From Cristatella mucedo (lineage: Eukaryota > Bryozoa > Phylactolaemata > Cristatellidae): a stretch of 64,000 nucleotides of DNA. Numbering within the stretch: position 1 is the first letter of the stretch; every line of letters starts with the position of its first letter. The stretch is taken from assembly GCA_009760855.2 (NCBI GenBank), contig WPIO01000088.1, forward strand, positions 1 through 64,000. The letters are read 5' to 3'. Positions 58,006 through 64,000 of this stretch are shown here, piece after piece. The notes under the pieces are model-generated. The model was not told the origin of the DNA. It saw nothing but the letters and a program-made list of their open reading frames with translations, and ran no database searches. Position numbers and translations under genes: made by a program.

Positions 58006-59461
58006 CACTCGATTGCTTCAAAAATGTTGATGACAGCACGGAATCTTGAATAGCGATCCGAACAGGTTCAAGCTACGGTGATTACAATTTACAAAAATCG
58101 CCCTCTCACTTCTGGACAGTGGTCTGATTTGGACACCCGACAAGTGGCCAGACGTGACTTTTTCGCTATCTTAAGTACACCCAATCAAGTGAGCCTGGCT
58201 CTGGCGTTCTAATAGTGTGTTGTTGCTCAGCCACGGCTCGCTGGCTCGCCCTTGAAGCTGAGTAGCAGGCCGGGCTCACCGTTGGCTCTACGAAGACCGC
58301 CTGTGGCAGGCAGGCTCTGGCGACCGGACGGGGATGGCAGTTGGAACGCTGACGGGTGGATGAACGACCGTGCGCTCGTTGCACTGCGAGTGCCAGCCGC
58401 ATGCATGGCGGTTAAAGCCCCCTCGGTATTTCCGAGTCGTCGCATATGTGCCGCCTGGGCGTCCAACTAAGTCTTAGTCTGTAGACATGATTAACTAGCT
58501 CAACCAGCCACAGTCACTTCCATTGATACAAGGACTTGCTTGTATTACTTCATGAAAGGTTTAAAAAAACGCATACCCTGTATATTTAGCTTTTGGAGCC
58601 TCTTGCCCGCAGCCGACCCCTTGTTACGCCTCTGACCTCGTGACCCTAGCTAAGACAAGCAAAAGGTGGGACTGCATTAGCGATGTTACAGGGAAATGAA
58701 ATTGCAAGAAAAAAAAAAGAGTGCGAGTGATTCGATGGCCGGAGCGACTAGATCTGACTGAAGATCTAAGACGCAACGCCAGAGAGGGATGGTTTGTCTC
58801 CTAGGAGCAGTAGCTCTGCCGAAGGCAACTGTCACGGTTCGAGGCCTTGTGGCGTGCACCCATTGATAACTACCACTCGAATCGGCAATGGTAATGAGCG
58901 CGCATCGATGAATAGGACGTGTATTGGCAAAATTCAAAACGCGAGATAGGACTTACGAATCTTCTTTGAGCGCAATTACAGGGTTAAGATGTCGGGTGAC
59001 TGAAGTTCTGCTTAAGAAAACAAATGATTTTTGTTGGATAAAGTTTGCTGTCCACGTCATTGAACGCCGGGATGCTTTATTTTCTGAAATTGTGGACACG
59101 TGCAGCTGACTTCATCTGAGCGAAAATAAAAATTCTTTCTTCAGTTTTCATATACTGACAGAGCAGAACTCGCATTTAAAATTGCAGTCCGAAAAGTGCA
59201 CCACTAGTCAAGTTATGGAATGCACAAGGCATAAAGCTAAATTTAAAATGAAGCTGTATAAAAGCCGGCACGATGCACTTCAGCAAGCTTCAAGCATGCT
59301 CTAAAATGCATAAACGTTCAAAGAGATGCTCCTTTTTATTGCAAATAGCATGCAATGCAGATATTGGTAAATATGATATTTTTAGATATTGTGCTTCGGG
59401 TTTAAATCCTGGTTAGACGTGGCATGCATTTTCATTTTTCTTGCACATTAAAGTTGTCAGA
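58006..59461. other. Unassigned stretch
   Basis: A GC-rich pocket lies at 58,220-58,460 with overlapping ORFs on both strands. No domain recognised. Confidence 0.4.
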
Positions 59462-59612
59462 ACATCTTTTTTTATGATTCATTTGTATAGCGCCCCAAGA
59501 GAACTAAATCTCTATTCGGGCGCTTCACATATGCATCAGGGCTCGAGCCCACGACCTCAGCCAGACCTTAGTCGGAGCTAGCGCCTCAACCGCTGGACCA
59601 ACCCAGCTCGGA
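59462..59612 (-). mobile_element. SINE-1, best-preserved copy
   Basis: On the minus strand, head first: TGGTCCAGCGG fits the box A pattern, and GGGCTCGAGCCC about 45 bases later is box B with one change (C for T). The tail then reads 'gcgcccgaatagag', 'atttagttctcttgg', 'ggcgctatac' and A/T-rich sequence. The tail resembles the LINE-A 3' end ('gcgcctag', 'gattaagttctctgag', 'ggcgcttta'). Confidence 0.75.
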
Positions 59613-60241
59613 CATCTGATCCAATTTCTAATGTAGTAGTCTTCCCAAACGTATCGCGAACCACTATTCGATTGTCGGACCAATTTTAGCAGTATTCTCC
59701 TGATACTCTGTCCCTGAAAAAGCCCTCTCAGTATCGTTGCCGCTAGAAGAGTCGTGCATGGAATTTCATGCGCCATCCGGGAGGCCTCGTCGTTCAGCGC
59801 CAAATAAAAATGCACTGCCACATCGAGCCTTAGTGGTAGCTGCATCTGAAAACAGACGGCAGATCTTGGAGGAGAATGAGAGCCTCCGAGAGCGGAACTT
59901 TAGAACCCTCTCAAAAGGTCGCAGCGTCACAGTTCGAGAGAGCTCTAATCGCATTGTGTCCACTGAGCCACCTCCGCCGTTTTTCTGGGGAGTAGGTAGA
60001 ATCCGCCTCCTCCATCAGAAAAATGCCGTGCTGCTGCAGCGCTTGCTGAAGGCGCGTCAACCGGCGGGCCTATCAGCCGCCCCTCTGCGATGGAAGTAGA
60101 CACACCCTCTCTTGAAGAACGGGCAAAATGAAAGCGCCCAGCACGCGAAGTCGCGCGAAGGGTTTGCAGACCGCCTGAAAGCTCCGCACTGTGACGAGCC
60201 ACAAGGAAGCCGCTCGAAGCGTCATCTCGAACAGAAAAATA
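59613..60241. other. Unassigned stretch, GC-rich
   Basis: A 120-codon plus-strand frame (59,737-60,099) and opposing frames overlap here. No domain recognised. Confidence 0.35.
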
Positions 60242-60302
60242 AGGCCGCTTCTTGTGCAACCTTCTGTCTCTCGGAGACGGAAGGCTGCACAAGAAGTGGC
60301 CT
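60242..60302. other. Long hairpin, 29-bp stem with 3-base loop
   Basis: Bases 60,242-60,270 pair with 60,274-60,302 with one A-C mismatch and two G-T wobbles. The loop is TCG. It is nearly a perfect inverted repeat. The loop is too short for a typical animal microRNA precursor. Confidence 0.85.
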
Positions 60303-60508
60303 GCCGAAGCGTACGGACCGCCCATCGGCTTCTCTTCGAGCGCGTGCAAAACTAGTTACTATGCCTCGCTCCTTCAAACAAATTCCACGAAGCCTCCGAA
60401 AAGGTTAGCTTGTGAGTCAGCTACTTGTCTCGCCACTCCAGCAGCCTTTTGCGACATTCCAAGCGAAATACGGCTGCCCCATAGGTATAGCAGCCTCAGG
60501 CTGTGTCT

Positions 60509-60534
60509 TTGCCCGCAAACCTGCCTGCGGGCAA
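60509..60534. other. Short GC-rich hairpin
   Basis: Arms TTGCCCGCA and TGCGGGCAA with an 8-base loop. No T run follows, so it is not a bacterial-type terminator. Confidence 0.7.
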
Positions 60535-60689
60535 GCCCGGACAAGCCCGGAGCCACTTGAGTAAGCTATGTCTTCTAGACTCTTCTTGCTGTCTTCTCTG
60601 CGGAAAAGCAAATGAAGCTCGAGGGCCTGCTAGAGGTGGCAATTTTCTAGTGGCTTTCACATTTCTGCGAGAGCTTCTATTAGTAATGA

Positions 60690-60935
60690 TGATAATAAAA
60701 ACAACACACTCGATTAATCGCCCTCACAAAACTCAGTCTGTTTGTGGGTGCTTGACATTTGCTGCAAAGGAAACACGATTGACTGGTTAGGCAGCACGCT
60801 CGATAAACAACAAAAATAACGCGGCTAGGGTGACATGCACAGGGTCAGGGTCAGCATGCAAGCGCGGTTAGTGGCAGCGTGCTCTGTGTCAGCAGGCATT
60901 AGCGTATTAGGGTCAAACGGAAATCCTGTCCCAGG
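60690..60935 (-). mobile_element. LINE-A 3' end
   Basis: AT-rich tail, decayed terminal block ('cgattaatcgccctcac'), 'gctgcaaaggaaacacgatt', 'cggctagggtgacatgcacag' (split: the usual 3' UTR block) and 'agcaggcattagcg', minus strand. It contains a local duplication of 'cagggt' within 'acagggtcagggtcagc'. Confidence 0.75.
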
Positions 60936-62009
60936 CCCCTGACGTCCGACACGCGATCAGAGTAGTGGCATCCGCACATCGACGGCGGCGGCCGTGAGGC
61001 GAGAATTCCTGCGGCGGCTGAGTGGGCAGCTGAATGATGCTGTTACTGAGCCCCTACTATTTCTGACTGTACGCTCGCTGGAAACGTCTGCCGACGTGCG
61101 CCGCAGCCGTGGGATCCTAGCTACACAACGAGCCGGGCATCAACGAGCTGCTGCCAAGCTCTGCTGGCTCTGCCGTCAGCCGGCTGCCTGGGCGCACGCT
61201 TATGGTTTCCAGCTCGGAGCTCAGACACACCCTGCCTGTGGTACATCGTCAGGTGTTTATGTGATGTTTTAGGGGTATTTAAACGCTTTGCAGCACTTCA
61301 GCCATGCGTCGGCATCTACAGACTTACCCAATCGACATCTTGTCAGTATTTTCATGCAGCTTGGATTCACCCTTACTAATTGCTAATTTTTTTAAATTCA
61401 TATGATATTCATATATTCATATTCTTATTTGCATGTGGTCATTAATCATACACGCCTCAGTCGTGCTTTAGTGAGACAGTTAACCGATAGCACCCCGAAA
61501 GAGGTATTTGCCTTCGCACACCAGATCCGAAATTATCTTGTGAAATAATTCGTAATGTAGGACATTCCTAATGTATGACATTCCTAATGTATGCAACATG
61601 TTAAGCATCTTTCATATGATCGTTTTACGCTGGTCTCCCGAGAAATAGGGCTTAGCAAGTATGAATGATGGCAATGTATTTGCGGGTTTCTCGTATTATG
61701 CCTAGGAAATAACGCATCTTCCTCCTCGGCTTTCCGAAGAAAAGCAACCGTGAGCCAGCACTGGTAAAGTGGCGAATATGCAAGACAGCAGCTTCGCGAA
61801 AGTCAAATTTCGTGCATTTATTTCATGAGAGATGAGGTCACGGCCGGGGAACACGTGCGAACGCGTCATACGCTACAGCCAGTGTATGCTGCTGCTTAGT
61901 ATACAAATGCCTTTTCAATAGGTTGGGCTCCGCATTAATTTCCGGAATAGAACAAATCCAAACACCGTGCTTCTCTGCCAGTTTCATTTCTGCTGTGTAA
62001 TCTTATAAA

Positions 62010-62100
62010 AACGAAATAAATAAACATGATAAAAACGTAAACATAATAAATATAAACATGAGCATAATAAAACATATAAAAACATAATAAATAATAAACC
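62010..62100. repeat. A-rich degenerate tandem
   Basis: Repeated 'aacataataaa' and 'aaacat' type units. Simple sequence. Confidence 0.7.
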
Positions 62101-63183
62101 GTGAGTACCAAGAGGGGCAAGTTGGATGGCCAGATGCGCTTAGAGGGGCGAACATTGTAAGTCCACTCAGCATCTTTGGCTGCGACTTGCCTAAGTATGG
62201 ATTCTTCCTCCGTAGCACAGCGGGTGGGTGGGAACGCTTCAGAGATTCCGTCCGTGTTGCTGTGCCACCAATTGACCTAGCGTCCGTGCCTTCGGTTCGT
62301 TCGCTCGCAGCTCGTGCAGCTCGCTAAAAGACTTGTATCGTGACATCGTGTGACTTTGAAATGCTAGACAAAATAATTGCATTTTGTTTAACTACCGGTC
62401 TATTGGCAATCGGCAGCACAAAGAGACCTTTGCCTCTCTCCTATGCAGACCCCAGGAAGTCTGCGTATGCCATTCGAATACATTATTTTGCACCGCTGCT
62501 CCGCTGTTTTCGCCGAAAACATAGGACAGTTGGTAGCATAGGTAGAGGGGTGTTACGACGGGTACCCCACATGCCGCGATTTACTCATAGCCCAGGGAAA
62601 ATTAAGCCGCTAGCAAATACAGGCTCCGTAACCGTTTGAGAGAAGGTTACTGCCCCAAATGAGGGAAAGTGGACGCCTCAAATGGTGTGGCTAATTCACA
62701 TGAGGCCACACTTTCCAGCTCAGCCTCTCAGAGGCCTTGTCAGCTCAGCCTTGTCAAAGGAGATATTCAGTCTTTTAGTTCTGTATATGGTCTGAGTAGC
62801 AAGACTGCATTTTTCGAGCGAAATAACAATTATCTTTAAATTTAAATGCTTATGGGTGTAGGCACGGATGTAGCGTTTGAGCCTGATAAGAGTGTCTGGA
62901 GAAGTTTTTCTCTCTGAGAACTTCTAGTTGGCAAGAGTCACACCAATGACGGTGAGAAGAGCCCTCAAATGACTATGGTAGTAGTTAGTACCTGCTAGGG
63001 CTGGTGCTGAACGTAATAGCGCTGGAGCATAGTCAAGGCCGAGGAGAAGTCGCGTCACGAAGTGCTCAGAAGCCTCCAAAGCACAGCCTTCAATTAACAC
63101 TTGAGCGGGTGGCAAACAATGTTAAAGAGTGCCGGCCAGGAACTGCCCAGAGGTTCGGTGGCCGGACCACCCATACACATATG

Positions 63184-63221
63184 CACACCCACAGCCACAC
63201 CCACAGCCACACCCACAGCCA
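63184..63221. repeat. 12-bp minisatellite
   Basis: Unit CACACCCACAGC repeated about three times. Confidence 0.9.
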
Positions 63222-64000
63222 GATCGTCATGATCTTGTCAAATGCGTTATCTCGGATCGCATGGGTATGCATCGCCATCAGCCGGCTTCTCCTTCGGCAG
63301 ACGTTCGATTATGGATTATGCATCGGCGTTCATCGTGATTCGGAGCTATTTGGCAGTTTTGGTTTGAACTTTAAAAGCTTTAGTCACGATCCCGATACGG
63401 TGCCGAAATCTGGCCGACCGAAACACCGCCCAAAACTTTCATAAGAAACTTCGCCTTTGACTAGGCAAAACCTTTGGAAAGACTCGGGCGTTGGAATTTT
63501 GCGAAAAACAGCCTTTGAATTCGCAAGAACTGCTTGCAGACTCCAGCTTTTGAACTCCCAAAGGCACTGTAATGTGAGATTTGCATATGGCAGTCCAACA
63601 CCCACCAGTCTACTAATAAGATCACAGGCACCACACGCACACCCAGCAACCATGCACCCAGTCGACGGCTCAGCTCACAATCTATTTCGCGGCCACTGTG
63701 GTTGGTTACAGGTGGTACGCGAAGGTCGCCTCAAGTAAATCGATGAGTCACTGTGCTATTGCTATGCCTACAGAGCTGACATGCAGTTCTCATTTTCCTC
63801 CTCGAACCTGTAATCAAGCGGCTTTGGAAATTCAGGCTTGTGTGCAGCAGCTATTGACTAAAACCGCCCACTCGTCGCCAAATTATCTGCTTCAGGAATG
63901 CACAGCTTCTATAAATCGTCTATGATAAGAATTGTATAATATTCAAATATTAATATATAAATAATCAATAATAAATATCAAATTTAATCAATATGTTATA

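Larger units (their letters stand above)
60936..64000. other. Unassigned stretch
   Basis: No supported gene. Includes an A-rich tract of AACATAATAAA-type units at about 62,010-62,100 and a 12-bp minisatellite. A minus-strand open run at about 62,924-63,115 is protein-like but short and unsupported. Confidence 0.4.

Overview
This looks like nuclear DNA of an animal, most likely an invertebrate. It holds no dense ORFs, operons or bacterial signals. It does hold many decayed L2/CR1-type LINEs, tRNA-derived SINEs, one nearly complete Ty3/gypsy LTR retrotransposon, long (TA)/(CA) microsatellites and sparse short exons bounded by GT-AG sites. I cannot name the phylum from the sequence.

Layout. 1-7.3 kb: nested LINE-A remnants lying in an old segmental duplication (1-1,830 and 5,515-7,290), with a candidate multi-exon membrane-protein gene between the copies (4.2-4.9 kb). 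8.9-9.4 kb: a candidate two-exon gene end. 12.2-15.4 kb: first copy of a ~700-bp repeat (R1) followed by a LINE. 15.9-21.8 kb: SINE-1, LINE-B and LINE-A fragments. 23.3-30.1 kb: the Ty3/gypsy element on the minus strand with two LTRs, gag-pro, RT, RNase H and integrase, broken by at least three stop codons and two frameshifts. It appears to sit in or beside an older inverted LTR of a related family. 30.8-31.5 kb: second R1 copy. 31.6-34.8 kb: the most complete LINE-A. 35-39 kb: further LINE pieces and an LTR-like segment. 41-47 kb: SINE-1, SINE-2 and an inverted cluster of LINE-A 3' ends. 48-54 kb: two widely spaced, phase-compatible exons that each encode a zinc-finger-like unit, with a SINE, a long TA microsatellite and a ~720-bp heptamer satellite flanked by a 16-bp direct repeat in the intervening DNA. 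57.2-58.0 kb: a decayed protein-coding region on the minus strand. 59.5-64 kb: SINE-1, a long hairpin, a LINE-A 3' end and unassigned DNA.

How the parts relate. Two LINE families are present. LINE-A has a conserved 3' end ending in ATT repeats. LINE-B has a different 3' end ending in ACATT repeats. Two tRNA-headed SINE families each carry the 3' tail of one of them: SINE-1 ends like LINE-A and SINE-2 ends like LINE-B. This is the arrangement expected when a SINE is copied by its partner LINE. Host gene content is low, and all host exons listed are candidates that rest on splice sites and reading phase only.
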